From assembly GCA_900546845.1 (NCBI GenBank), contig UREK01000005.1, positions 1 through 64,000 on the forward strand: a DNA stretch of 64,000 nucleotides, given 5' to 3'. The translations under genes and the position numbers were made by a program. Below are positions 1-9,404 of this stretch, in pieces (positions within the stretch are counted from its first letter, which is position 1; each line of letters opens with the position of its first letter). The notes beneath the pieces are model-generated. The model saw only the letters and a list, made by a program, of their open reading frames with translations, had not been told where the DNA came from and ran no database searches. The DNA comes from an uncultured Eubacteriales bacterium. Lineage in GTDB: Bacteria > Bacillota > Clostridia > Christensenellales > CAG-138.

Positions 1-4
1 GAAA

Positions 5-26
5 GTCAAGGGCTGCGGCCCTTGAC
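5..26. repeat. Perfect hairpin, possible dispersed intergenic element
   Basis: GTCAAGGGC, loop TGCG, then GCCCTTGAC form a perfect 9-bp stem. It is not followed at once by a T-run, although TTTTT occurs about 15 bases later, so it is not a convincing terminator. It may be the end of a terminator or dispersed repeat belonging to the upstream gene, which lies outside the window. Confidence 0.35.
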
Positions 27-120
27 AATCCTGGAGAGACTTTTTCGACAAGCTGGCGCCGCGAAGCAGAGTACGCATGCCAATATATTCACAGAAATTT
101 TTCTTTTTCAGCTCTTGGCA

Positions 121-168
121 TTGAAATACCTTCCGAAATGAGTTAAACTATATCTGTAATTATAGTTT
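121..168 (+). promoter_or_regulatory. Candidate promoter with overlapping inverted repeat
   Basis: TTGAAA (121-126), 17 bases, TAAACT (144-149) resembles a sigma-A promoter. An 8-bp inverted repeat, AAACTATA (145-152) and TATAGTTT (161-168) with an 8-base gap, overlaps the -10 element and the likely start site, where a repressor would act. The regulator is unknown. Confidence 0.35.
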
Positions 169-283
169 CTTTCCAAAACAGGGCGGCAAAAACAGGGATT
201 TACGGCGTTTTTATCCATGAATGAACAGACCCTAATGGCTTTGTTTTGGGCGGAACAACATCAAGGAAAGGAAGGTTTCTTCA

Positions 284-1603
284 ATGTTGGAAAAGCTCTT
301 TAAACTGAAAGAACACAACACCACCGTGAAGACGGAGATCGTGGCGGGCATTACCACATTCTTTGCCATGGCCTACATCATCTTCGTCAATCCGAACTTC
401 CTGAGCCAGGCTGGCATGGATTTCAACGCCGTCATGATGGCAACCTGCCTTGCGGCCGCGCTTGGCACGCTCCTTACCGCGTTCATGGCGAACGTACCCT
501 TTGCACAGGCGCCGGGCATGGGCCTCAACGCATTCTTCACCTATACGGTCTGCATGAGCATGGGCTACACTTGGCAGAATGCGCTTGCCATCGTCATGCT
601 CTCCGGCCTGATCTTCTTTGTGGTTTCGGTTTCTCCGCTCCGCTCCAAGATCATCTCGGCCATCCCTGCTTCCATCAAGAGCGCGATCAGCGCCGGTATC
701 GGCCTGTTCATCGCCCTGATTGGCCTGCTCAACGCCGGCGTCATCACCGCCAACGGCAACCTTCTTGATATGGGTGGCATCACAGGCGGCACAGCGCTCG
801 TGGCGCTCATCGGCCTCATCATCACCGCAGTGCTGATGGCCTACAAGGTCAAGGGCGCGATCTTCATCGGCATCATCGTGACCACCATCATCGGCATCCC
901 CTTTGGCGTAACCACGTTCCCTGAACAAATCACCTTCCACGGCTTCTCCACAATTGCCCCGACGTTCGGCAAGGTGTTCACAGAGGGCTTCGACGGCATC
1001 ATGACGCACGGATTCCTTGCGCTTGCGACGGCGATCATCACCTTTGCTATCTGCGACTGCTTCGACACCGTCGGCACGCTAATCGGCACTGCGAAGGCCG
1101 CTAACATGCTTGATAAGGACGGCAACCTGCCCAAGGGCGATAAGGCGCTTATTGCGGACTCCATTGCGACCGTTTGCGGCGCAATCCTTGGCACCTCTAC
1201 CGTCACCACCTTTGTGGAAAGCTCCACCGGCATCAGCGAAGGCGGCCGCACTGGCCTTACGAGCGTTGTTGTCGGCATTCTGTTCATCCTGGCGGCGTTC
1301 TTCTTCGGCCCGATCGCGCTGATCGTTCCAAGCGCTGCGACCGCGCCCGCACTCATCATCGTCGGCGTGTTGATGCTTGGCAACGCTGCGGACATCAACT
1401 GGAAGGACATTGAGATCGCCATCCCGTGCTTCCTGACGATCGCCATGATGCCGTTTGCCTATTCCATCTCCGATGGTATCGGCTTTGGCTTCATCTCCTA
1501 CACCCTTATCAAGGTCGCGCGCGGCAAGTTCAAGGAGGTTCCGATTTTCCTCTATGTGATTTCCGTGCTGTTCATCCTCCAGTACATTCTGGGCAACCTC
1601 TAA
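284..1603 (+). CDS. NCS2/AzgA-family purine nucleobase permease
   Basis: 439-residue multi-span membrane protein that probably imports guanine, hypoxanthine or adenine by proton symport. It has the NCS2/AzgA signatures APGMGLNAFF (76-85), CDCFDTVGT (257-265) and VESSTGISEGGRTGLT (311-326), and hydrophobic segments along its whole length, as expected for a 12-14 helix carrier. Length is normal for the PbuG/PbuO/AzgA group. The ATG at 284 follows a GGAAAGGAAGG ribosome site. It appears monocistronic, with a strong terminator at 1628. Which purine is transported cannot be read from the sequence. The nearest alternative in the superfamily is a xanthine/uracil permease, but the ESSTGI signature favours AzgA-type carriers. 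Confidence 0.88.
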   Translation: MLEKLFKLKEHNTTVKTEIVAGITTFFAMAYIIFVNPNFLSQAGMDFNAVMMATCLAAALGTLLTAFMANVPFAQAPGMGLNAFFTYTVCMSMGYTWQNALAIVMLSGLIFFVVSVSPLRSKIISAIPASIKSAISAGIGLFIALIGLLNAGVITANGNLLDMGGITGGTALVALIGLIITAVLMAYKVKGAIFIGIIVTTIIGIPFGVTTFPEQITFHGFSTIAPTFGKVFTEGFDGIMTHGFLALATAIITFAICDCFDTVGTLIGTAKAANMLDKDGNLPKGDKALIADSIATVCGAILGTSTVTTFVESSTGISEGGRTGLTSVVVGILFILAAFFFGPIALIVPSAATAPALIIVGVLMLGNAADINWKDIEIAIPCFLTIAMMPFAYSISDGIGFGFISYTLIKVARGKFKEVPIFLYVISVLFILQYILGNL

Positions 1604-1627
1604 TCCTGCGCTTAACGGACATTCCTG

Positions 1628-1658
1628 TTGGGCGGCGAACTTTCGCCGCCCAATTTTT
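1628..1658 (+). terminator. Rho-independent terminator after the purine permease
   Basis: TTGGGCGGCGAA and TTCGCCGCCCAA form a 12-bp stem with a tiny loop, followed by TTTTT. Confidence 0.9.
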
Positions 1659-1772
1659 ACGCTGCCAAGAAAAGTTTAATTGCCTTTTTCTTTGCGATCC
1701 GGTAGCTTATTATATATCCTTGCACCACATATTTTACTGCCGGCGGCGGAAGCCGGAAGGGGGGAGGTTTTC

Positions 1773-1925
1773 ATGAAAAAGTCCGGGCTGCTGCGCCCGC
1801 TTTTGACGGCTGCGCTGCTCCTGCTGGCCGCGTTCCTGATCTGCTTTGGCCTTGCAAACGGCGAGTTCATGAAGGTGCTCTCCAAGGCCGCCTCCATTTG
1901 CCTGGAATGCATCGGGCTCGGGTGA
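1773..1925 (+). CDS. CD1871A-type small CXXC membrane protein
   Basis: A 50-residue protein with one hydrophobic helix (about 8-28) and a C-terminal ICLECIGLG with a CXXC pair at Cys43 and Cys46. I recognise this ending from small CD1871A-family CXXC proteins of Clostridia, which sit beside a 4Fe-4S membrane protein and a TlpA-type thioredoxin, exactly the context here. The ATG at 1773 has a strong GGGGGAGG site just upstream; an in-frame ATG at 1680 lacks one and would add an unlikely extension. It is followed 4 bases later by the polyferredoxin gene. Function is not established. The pair could carry a redox-active disulfide or bind metal or heme for the neighbouring electron-transfer protein. 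Confidence 0.72.
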   Translation: MKKSGLLRPLLTAALLLLAAFLICFGLANGEFMKVLSKAASICLECIGLG

Positions 1926-1929
1926 AACG

Positions 1930-2811
1930 ATGAAGAAAAAACGCAAATTCCGTCCCCTCGTTCAGCTTTTGAGCGCGCTGGCGCTCAACCTCAACCTGCC
2001 GGGGTTCGCCTCCGGAAGCATCTATACTGGCCCGTTGAAAGGGGTATGTGTGCCGGTGCTCAACTGCTACTCCTGCCCGGGCGCGCTCGGCGCATGCCCG
2101 GTCGGCGCGCTGCAATCCTCGTTTGCGGCCATTGGCGGGAAACTTGCCTACTATGTGCTGGGCATGCTCTTGCTCTTTGCGCTTACGCTTGGCCGCTTCT
2201 TCTGCGGCTGGCTTTGCCCGTTCGGCGCGGCGCAGGGGCTGCTGCATAAGGTTCCCGTGAAGAAGCTCACGATTCCCAGCCGTGTTGACGCACCGCTGCG
2301 GTATCTGAAATACGCGGCGCTTTTCGTGCTTGTGATCGGCCTGCCGCTGCTCGCCCGCAATGGCGTAAACATGAGCACACCCTATTTCTGCAAATGGCTC
2401 TGCCCGGTGGGGACCCTGGAAGGCGGCGTGCCGCTTGCGCTCACGAACGCTTCCGTGCGCGGGGCGCTGGGCGGCCAATTCGTTTGGAAGCTGTCGCTTG
2501 CTGTGGCGATCCTCGCGCTGTGCTTGTTCGTATACCGCCCGTTCTGCAAATATCTCTGCCCACTTGGCGCGTTTTACGGCTTGTTTGCAAAGCTGAGCCT
2601 GTACCGCTATGCGGTCGACGCAAGCGCCTGCACGCATTGCGGCGCCTGCGCGCGGGTCTGCAAAATGGGCGTTGACCCCGTGCGTGAGCCGAACAGCAGC
2701 GAATGCATCCGCTGCGGGGAATGTAAGCAGGGATGCCCGACAGGTGCGCTGGATATTCACATGTGCGTTGGAAGCAAAAAGAGCGAAGTATTGAAGGGAG
2801 ATATGAAATGA
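1930..2811 (+). CDS. Membrane 4Fe-4S polyferredoxin (NapH/MauN/CcoG-like)
   Basis: 293-residue integral membrane iron-sulfur protein. Cysteine motifs run along the chain: a C-x5-C-x2-C-x6-C cluster at 40-56, then FCGWLCPFG (91-99), CKWLCPVG (154-161) and CKYLCPLG (206-213) at helix ends. Two classical ferredoxin motifs follow, CTHCGACARVC (234-244) and CIRCGECKQGC (259-269). This layout matches NapH/MauN-type proteins that pass electrons across or along the membrane. Between a tiny CXXC protein and a TlpA lipoprotein, it likely supplies reducing power to an extracytoplasmic thioredoxin, in the way CcdA does elsewhere. That role is inference. Its stop overlaps the next start (ATGA), suggesting translational coupling. 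Confidence 0.82.
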   Translation: MKKKRKFRPLVQLLSALALNLNLPGFASGSIYTGPLKGVCVPVLNCYSCPGALGACPVGALQSSFAAIGGKLAYYVLGMLLLFALTLGRFFCGWLCPFGAAQGLLHKVPVKKLTIPSRVDAPLRYLKYAALFVLVIGLPLLARNGVNMSTPYFCKWLCPVGTLEGGVPLALTNASVRGALGGQFVWKLSLAVAILALCLFVYRPFCKYLCPLGAFYGLFAKLSLYRYAVDASACTHCGACARVCKMGVDPVREPNSSECIRCGECKQGCPTGALDIHMCVGSKKSEVLKGDMK

Positions 2812-3521
2812 AAAGACGGTTTTGGCTGATTATGGCATTAACCCTGCTCTCCGTGACGCTTTGCGGGTGCATCGGCGTAGAATTCGACGGCTGGCCTGCA
2901 GAAAACGGTGAGGAAGGTGGCTTCGGCGTTCATTTGCCGGGGGTGAGCGTTGACTTTAACGCGCATCCTGCTGATGATGAGGCCGGGGGAACCCCAACTG
3001 CACCGCTGCCGCAAGAAGATACGCCGCAAACAGACTCTGTGGATGCGGCGGAACCCCCGCAGGAGACGCAAGTCCCGGCGGCCATATTCGATTTCGATAC
3101 GGTGGATCTCGATGGGAATGCGGTCAACACGCGTGAGTTTGCGTCGGGACGTGATTTGACGCTCGTGAACTTCTGGGCGACCTGGTGCGGCCCCTGCGTA
3201 AACGAAATGCCGGAGCTGCAAAGCCTGCACGAGCGCTTTTCCGCAGATGCGGAGGGCGCGGACGTGGCGCTGCTCGGCGTGTGGCTCGATACGGAAAGCC
3301 GAAGCGATATGGAATCCGTGCTGGAATATACGGGCGCGGCATACCCGATGGTGGAATTCCGCAGCGAAATGCAGACGGTGGTTGCGCTGCAATACATCCC
3401 TGCGACGATCTTCCTTGATGCGGAAGGGAACCTCGTAGGCGAACCGGTCGTCGGCGCGCAGGATGCGGAAGGCTGGCTTAAGGAGATCGAGACGCGGCTT
3501 GCGGCGCTCGGGCTTGCATAA
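2808..3521 (+). CDS. TlpA-family thiol-disulfide oxidoreductase lipoprotein
   Basis: 237-residue secreted, membrane-anchored thioredoxin-fold protein. A hydrophobic signal ends in the lipobox-like LCGC with the lipidated cysteine at residue 21. A low-complexity Pro/Thr/Gln/Asp linker (about 45-90) follows, then a thioredoxin domain with FWATWCGPC and redox cysteines 127 and 130. The cis-proline region is YIPAT near residue 195. The start at 2808 overlaps the upstream stop; a longer in-frame reading from 2733 would run through the upstream gene and lose the signal peptide. It is the last gene of the redox operon and probably reduces or rearranges disulfides outside the membrane with electrons from the polyferredoxin (inference). 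Confidence 0.86.
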   Translation: MKRRFWLIMALTLLSVTLCGCIGVEFDGWPAENGEEGGFGVHLPGVSVDFNAHPADDEAGGTPTAPLPQEDTPQTDSVDAAEPPQETQVPAAIFDFDTVDLDGNAVNTREFASGRDLTLVNFWATWCGPCVNEMPELQSLHERFSADAEGADVALLGVWLDTESRSDMESVLEYTGAAYPMVEFRSEMQTVVALQYIPATIFLDAEGNLVGEPVVGAQDAEGWLKEIETRLAALGLA

Positions 3522-3534
3522 CAGGGGGAAATAT

Positions 3535-3562
3535 AAAAGGCAGGATCTGCGTCCTGCCTTTT
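3535..3562. terminator. Bidirectional terminator
   Basis: AAAAGGCAGGA and TCCTGCCTTTT are an 11-bp inverted repeat with a 6-base loop. The A-run and T-run make it usable in both directions between the converging TlpA and GIY-YIG genes. The stop codon of the minus-strand gene lies at its edge. Confidence 0.9.
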
Positions 3563-3830
3563 ATTCGTTTGTGCTTTCCAAGCTGGCTTGCTGTGCCTGA
3601 ATGAGCGCTTCCTTCTGCACGTGCGTCAAGCGCTTGAGCGCGCATTCGCGGCGCATCGCGTCCCGCTTGTCCGCAAAGGGCTCCAAATAGACGAGCGTCA
3701 CTGGGCGGTGGGAACGGGTGTATTTCGCGCCGCGCCCAGCGTTATGCGTGCGTACGCGGGCGGCTGGATCGGCCGCATAGCCGGAATAGAGCGTGCCGTC
3801 CACGCAGCGCACGATGTAGGCGTAATACAT
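3561..3830 (-). CDS. GIY-YIG nuclease-like protein (UPF0213/YhbQ type)
   Basis: 89-residue single-domain GIY-YIG protein. The N-terminus reads YYAYIVRC followed by LYSGYA, which is the GIY-YIG pair in variant form. RVRTHNAGRGAKYTRSHRP then carries the family's arginine and the Asn-Gly-Lys-Tyr-Thr pattern, and an EPF region supplies the catalytic glutamate. This length is typical of the YhbQ/YazA stand-alone family, whose cellular substrate is poorly known; DNA repair has been proposed. It starts 3 bases after the LUD gene and is probably co-transcribed with it from the divergent promoter near 4500. No functional link between the two is evident. Confidence 0.87.
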   Translation of the reverse strand: MYYAYIVRCVDGTLYSGYAADPAARVRTHNAGRGAKYTRSHRPVTLVYLEPFADKRDAMRRECALKRLTHVQKEALIQAQQASLESTNE

Positions 3831-3833
3831 GGC

Positions 3834-4445
3834 TCAATAGCCCAATTCTTCGTCGATGAGCACGAGGTGCAGCTCGGAAAGCAGGTTCGGCGGATATTCG
3901 ATGACGCTCGTGACTTTGCACATGCGGCGCGGAGCATTGCAGTCCGTGCATTCACCCGTCACGGCGCAGGGCGTATTTGTGCCGAGGCGGCGGCCGTTTG
4001 CCGGGCAGGCTACGCGCTTGATGCGGGCGATGGCTTCATCCAACCCGCCCTCTACGAGCTTATTTTTGCCGATAAACAGGATCACCTTTTTAGGTCCTGC
4101 GAACATGCCGGCGACGCGGTTGCCCGTGCCGTCGATGTTCACGAGACGGCCATCCCGCGTGATCGCGTTCGTGGAGCAGACGAACCAGTCAGCATGGGCA
4201 GCGCTTTCCTGGGCCCTGCCAGGCTCCTCGGATTTCCAATGCCAATAGACAGCATTGCCGTTTTCCTGCAGCGCTTCATACAGCCCGAGTTCCTTTACCG
4301 TGACCGAGCCGCCGAAGCCGGCTGAGCCGCTGCCGATGAGGGAAAGGCCGACCTTTTTCGCCTCCGCCGCGTTTGACGCGCTATGCACGAGGAACCGGCG
4401 TTTTTCTAGCGCCTTCACAAATTCGTCATATCGTTCGCAGAACAT
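3834..4445 (-). CDS. LUD-domain protein (LutC/DUF162 family)
   Basis: 203-residue protein of the LUD fold related to LutC and the C-terminal half of LutB. GSGSAGFGGSVTVKELGL near residues 38-55 is the family's glycine-rich phosphate-binding segment, and NAITRDGRLVNIDGTGNRV near 93-111 is highly characteristic. A cysteine cluster (CAVTGECTDC) lies near 163-172. The ATG at 4445 follows a GGAGG at 11 bases. A GTG at 4457 is in frame but lies inside that ribosome site, so I reject it. lutA and lutB are not nearby, so lactate oxidation is not implied; stand-alone LUD proteins of this type in Clostridia have no assigned substrate. Confidence 0.8.
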   Translation of the reverse strand: MFCERYDEFVKALEKRRFLVHSASNAAEAKKVGLSLIGSGSAGFGGSVTVKELGLYEALQENGNAVYWHWKSEEPGRAQESAAHADWFVCSTNAITRDGRLVNIDGTGNRVAGMFAGPKKVILFIGKNKLVEGGLDEAIARIKRVACPANGRRLGTNTPCAVTGECTDCNAPRRMCKVTSVIEYPPNLLSELHLVLIDEELGY

Positions 4446-4477
4446 GATAAAACACACCTCCAGACCAGATTAACAAA

Positions 4478-4507
4478 AGTATAGCACATCTGCGGCGGCG
4501 CTTGCAA
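4478..4507 (-). promoter_or_regulatory. Promoter of the LUD/GIY-YIG pair
   Basis: On the minus strand, TTGCAA (4507-4502), 18 bases, TATACT (4483-4478). The -35 hexamer is palindromic and is also the -35 of the divergent lepA promoter. Confidence 0.6.
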
Positions 4508-4530
4508 TTTGCAGGCGTTTCAAGTATGAT
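4502..4530 (+). promoter_or_regulatory. lepA promoter
   Basis: TTGCAA (4502-4507), 17 bases, TATGAT (4525-4530), about 65 bases before the lepA start. It shares its -35 with the divergent promoter on the other strand. Confidence 0.65.
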
Positions 4531-4534
4531 TTTA

Positions 4535-4548
4535 CATGGAATTCCATG
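4535..4548. promoter_or_regulatory. Perfect 14-bp palindrome at the lepA start site
   Basis: CATGGAATTCCATG is perfectly self-complementary and starts 5 bases after the lepA -10 element, so it covers the expected transcription start. It could be an operator; no matching regulator is identified. Confidence 0.4.
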
Positions 4549-4594
4549 CGGATAATTCTGTGAATTTGAAATAGGCGAAACGCGGAGGGACACG

Positions 4595-6397
<1,803 letters not shown>

Positions 6398-6405
6398 GGC
6401 AAGCT

Positions 6406-7551
6406 ATGGCCGGATTGTATATTCACATCCCCTTTTGCAAGGCGAAGTGCCGCTATTGCGATTTCGTTTCCTTTGCGGACTGCGAAAACATGGGGGAATA
6501 TTGCGCCGCGCTTTTGAAGGAGATGCGGCTTTGCGCCGAGGCGCTCCCAAAGCAGGCTTATGACACGGTGTTCTTTGGCGGCGGCACGCCGTCCATCCTG
6601 CCGGAGGGCGCGGTACCGCTGCTGCTCGACGCTTTGCGCGCTTCGTTTAAAATTGCGCCCGGCGCGGAGATTACCATCGAGGCCAACCCGGGCACACTGA
6701 GCGCGGCAAAGCTGCGCGAATACCGCGAAGCCGGAATCAACCGCCTTTCGCTGGGCCTGCAAAGCACGAATGACATGCTGCTGGAAACCATTGGGCGCAT
6801 ACATCGCTATACGGATTTCGTGCAAAACTATGAAAGTGCAAGGGCGGCGGGCTTTACCAACATCAGTGCGGACCTGATGTACGGCCTGCCGGGACAGACG
6901 GTGAAGGATCATCTCGACGCAATCGAGGCGCTTTACAGGCTTGGGCTCGAGCACATCTCGGCTTATTCGCTGATCGTGGAGGAAGGCACGCCGCTGTATA
7001 CGGACGTTACCGGCGGCGTGGAGAGCCTGCCGGCGGAGGACGACGTTTACCTTATGCACCGCAGGGGCATGGAATTTCTTGAGACGCTTGGCTATGCGCG
7101 CTACGAGATCTCCAACTACGCGAAGCCGGGATATGCTTCCCGCCATAACCTCAATTATTGGGAGAACGGGACATATCTTGGCCTCGGACTCAATTCCCAT
7201 TCTGCGATGCATGTGGATGGAAAATGGCTGCGCTTTGCGAACACTGCCCGGCTTCCAGATTATATCCAGAGCTGCAGAGCGGGCGTGCGGCCGCTCGCGG
7301 AGCAGCCGGAGGAGATCCCGCAGGCGGAGGAGATGTTCGAGACGGTGATGCTCGGCCTGCGGAAAACGGAGGGCGTTTCGGAAGAAGCGTTCCGCGCGCG
7401 CTTCGGCAAGAGGTTGGAGGAGGCTTACGGCGCGGCGCTCACGCAGCTGGAAACGCGCGGCTGGCTGGTGCGGGAAAATGGCTTTTGCCGCCTGACGGAT
7501 GAGGGGCTGGATTTCCAGAACGAAGCGCTTTTGGCCTTCCTGCCGGATTGA
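6406..7551 (+). CDS. hemW: HemW-type radical SAM protein
   Basis: 381-residue radical SAM protein related to HemN but without its N-terminal extension. The cluster-binding motif C-x3-C-x2-C is at Cys11, Cys15 and Cys18 directly after the start, followed by FFGGGTPS. HemW proteins bind heme and act as heme chaperones; older annotations call them oxygen-independent coproporphyrinogen oxidase. ATG at 6406 is chosen because the family begins with LYIHIPFC; a longer in-frame reading from 6265 runs inside lepA. It lies 8 bases after lepA and is presumably co-transcribed. Confidence 0.93.
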   Translation: MAGLYIHIPFCKAKCRYCDFVSFADCENMGEYCAALLKEMRLCAEALPKQAYDTVFFGGGTPSILPEGAVPLLLDALRASFKIAPGAEITIEANPGTLSAAKLREYREAGINRLSLGLQSTNDMLLETIGRIHRYTDFVQNYESARAAGFTNISADLMYGLPGQTVKDHLDAIEALYRLGLEHISAYSLIVEEGTPLYTDVTGGVESLPAEDDVYLMHRRGMEFLETLGYARYEISNYAKPGYASRHNLNYWENGTYLGLGLNSHSAMHVDGKWLRFANTARLPDYIQSCRAGVRPLAEQPEEIPQAEEMFETVMLGLRKTEGVSEEAFRARFGKRLEEAYGAALTQLETRGWLVRENGFCRLTDEGLDFQNEALLAFLPD

Positions 7552-7625
7552 TGGGATGCTCTGCGGCGGCGCGAAATTATCATTTTAATGTTACCGTTTT
7601 GTCACAAAGGGAAGCTCTGCACGGG

Positions 7626-7654
7626 TTGACAAAGGCTTGCTGCAGAGCTATATT
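7626..7654 (+). promoter_or_regulatory. Heat-shock operon promoter
   Basis: TTGACA (7626-7631), 17 bases, TATATT (7649-7654). This near-consensus sigma-A promoter would start transcription close to 7661, just before the CIRCE operator. Confidence 0.92.
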
Positions 7655-7667
7655 TTTACTGTAAGGT

Positions 7668-7694
7668 TTAGCACTCAGCGCAAACGAGTGCTAA
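7668..7694 (+). promoter_or_regulatory. CIRCE operator (HrcA-binding site)
   Basis: TTAGCACTC, 9 bases, GAGTGCTAA: an exact match to the CIRCE consensus in both arms. It begins 13 bases after the -10 element and lies in the untranslated leader of hrcA, so HrcA autoregulates the operon. Confidence 0.98.
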
Positions 7695-7738
7695 TAAGCG
7701 GTACGAACCGCACAGCCGGGGAAAGGAGGAGGCCTGCA

Positions 7739-8779
7739 ATGGAGCTTGACGCAAGGAAAATGCGGATCCTTCAGGCGATCATTGACGATTACATCATGAC
7801 CGCCACGCCGGTCGGCTCCCGCACCATCGCAAAGCGGGCGGACATCGGCTTTTCCCCTGCGACGATCCGCAATGAAATGGCCGATCTGGAGGAGATGGGG
7901 TATCTCGACCAGCCGCATACCTCTGCCGGCCGCGTGCCTTCCGACAAGGCGTACCGGCTTTATGTGAACAGCATCATGCAGCGCGCAAAGCTGAGCGAGG
8001 CGGAGGTTCGCTACATCCGGGATCACTATTCCCGTAGGTTGGACGAAGTGGACGAGGTTGTAAAGCAGACGGCATGGGTGCTTTCCAGCATGACCAAGTA
8101 CACCTCCATGGTACTTGCGCCCCAGCTGCACGCGATCAAGCTCAAGTACATTCATCTTGTGCCGGTCGCGGAGGATAAGGCGCTCGTCATCATCGTGACG
8201 GACGCCGGGATGACGCGGGATTCCATCATCCGCATCCCGCCGGGCATGGCGCCGGATGCGCTGGAGCGCCTTGGAAGAACGCTCACGGCACGCTTTGCGA
8301 ATTGCCGGCTTGATGAGATCACGCTCGCGCAGTTCAACGAGCTTTCCGGCGAGGTGGCGCAGCAGCGGGCATTCTTCGATGAAATGCTGCGCAGCGTCCG
8401 CAGGAGCATGGCAAAGGGCGGGCGCAGCGTGGAGCTTTCCGGCGCGACGAATATCCTCAATTACCCGGAATACAGCGATATGGACCGGGCGCGCGCACTC
8501 CTGACAGCGATCGAGGAAAAGGACTTGCTTTACCGTGTGCTGACGGAGGCGACTAACGTGGAATTCTCCGTACGCATCGGCAGCGAGAACGAGGATGAAA
8601 GCATTCAGGACTGCAGCGTCGTCACGGCAACGTACAAAATCGGCTCGAACCCGATCGGCTCCTTCGGCGTAATCGGCCCGACGCGCATGGACTATGCACG
8701 CGTGCTGGCCATGCTCGGATTGATCGGCAGGAGCCTGAGCGATGTGCTCACGAATATGTTTGAAGAGGAGCGGAAGTAA
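7739..8779 (+). CDS. hrcA: Heat-inducible transcription repressor HrcA
   Basis: 346-residue repressor that binds CIRCE and is kept active by the GroE chaperonin. An N-terminal winged helix (about 1-75, with GFSPATIRNEMADLEEMGYL and QPHTSAGRVPSDKAYR) is followed by the GAF-like dimer domain typical of HrcA. ATG at 7739 follows GAAAGGAGGAGG; an in-frame upstream start at 7637 would lie before the operator and is rejected. It is the first gene of hrcA-grpE-dnaK-dnaJ. groES/groEL are not in the window. Confidence 0.97.
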   Translation: MELDARKMRILQAIIDDYIMTATPVGSRTIAKRADIGFSPATIRNEMADLEEMGYLDQPHTSAGRVPSDKAYRLYVNSIMQRAKLSEAEVRYIRDHYSRRLDEVDEVVKQTAWVLSSMTKYTSMVLAPQLHAIKLKYIHLVPVAEDKALVIIVTDAGMTRDSIIRIPPGMAPDALERLGRTLTARFANCRLDEITLAQFNELSGEVAQQRAFFDEMLRSVRRSMAKGGRSVELSGATNILNYPEYSDMDRARALLTAIEEKDLLYRVLTEATNVEFSVRIGSENEDESIQDCSVVTATYKIGSNPIGSFGVIGPTRMDYARVLAMLGLIGRSLSDVLTNMFEEERK

Positions 8780-8780
8780 C

Positions 8781-9359
8781 TTGGCAAAGAAAAAGGATCA
8801 GGCCCAGCAGGAACAGGCGCAGCAGACGCCGGAGACGAACGGAGCGGCCGCGGAGGCGGAGCAGGTTCCCGAAATACCGGAAAATGTGACGCTTACCCGG
8901 GAGGAGTTCGTCGAGGTGAAGAACCGAATCGACGCGCTGCAAAAGGAAAAGGATGAATGCGTTGCCATGGCGCAGCGCTTGCAGGCGGATTTCGACAACT
9001 ACCGCAAGCGTAACGCGGCGATCCGGGCGGACAGCCTGGAAGAGGGCACGCGCGAGCTGATCCGCTCGCTCCTGCCGGTGCTCGACAATTTTGACCGGGC
9101 GCTCGAAAACTGCGAAAACGTGGATCCGGGCTGGGTGGACGGCATCAAGCTCGTGCACAAGCAGCTCACCGGCATCCTGCAAAAAAACGGCCTGGAAGAA
9201 ATTCCGGCGGAAGGGGCGTTCAACGCCGATTTGCACGAGGCTGTCATGCAGGAGGAAGCGGAGGGCAGGGAGAGCGGCGCGATCCTCGCCGTTTTCCAAA
9301 AAGGATATAAAGTGAAAGATCGCATCGTTCGCCATAGCATGGTGAAGGTTGCGAAATAA
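8781..9359 (+). CDS. grpE: Nucleotide exchange factor GrpE
   Basis: 192-residue cochaperone that releases ADP from DnaK. A charged, Gln/Glu-rich disordered N-terminus (1-40) leads into the long dimerisation helix (about 45-105, DFDNYRKRN) and the beta-rich DnaK-binding head ending in KVKDRIVRHSMVKVAK. I choose the TTG at 8781, one base after the hrcA stop, because GAGGAGCGG lies 7-10 bases upstream and the product then matches the family. The in-frame ATG at 8742 would begin inside hrcA. A TTG start would keep its translation below that of dnaK. Confidence 0.95.
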   Translation: MAKKKDQAQQEQAQQTPETNGAAAEAEQVPEIPENVTLTREEFVEVKNRIDALQKEKDECVAMAQRLQADFDNYRKRNAAIRADSLEEGTRELIRSLLPVLDNFDRALENCENVDPGWVDGIKLVHKQLTGILQKNGLEEIPAEGAFNADLHEAVMQEEAEGRESGAILAVFQKGYKVKDRIVRHSMVKVAK

Positions 9360-9404
9360 TAAAAAAAGAAACCGCAATTTTAACAGATTTGGAGGAAATA
9401 GACT

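Larger units (their letters stand above)
1..283. other. Upstream region of the purine permease
   Basis: This non-coding stretch holds the hairpin at 5-26, a possible promoter at 121-149 and an inverted repeat at 145-168. I looked for the conserved core of a purine riboswitch because of the downstream permease and did not find it. The rest shows no structure I can name. Confidence 0.5.

Noticed and set aside
1..283. Purine riboswitch upstream of the permease
   Set aside because: The conserved loop and junction sequence of the purine aptamer is not present.
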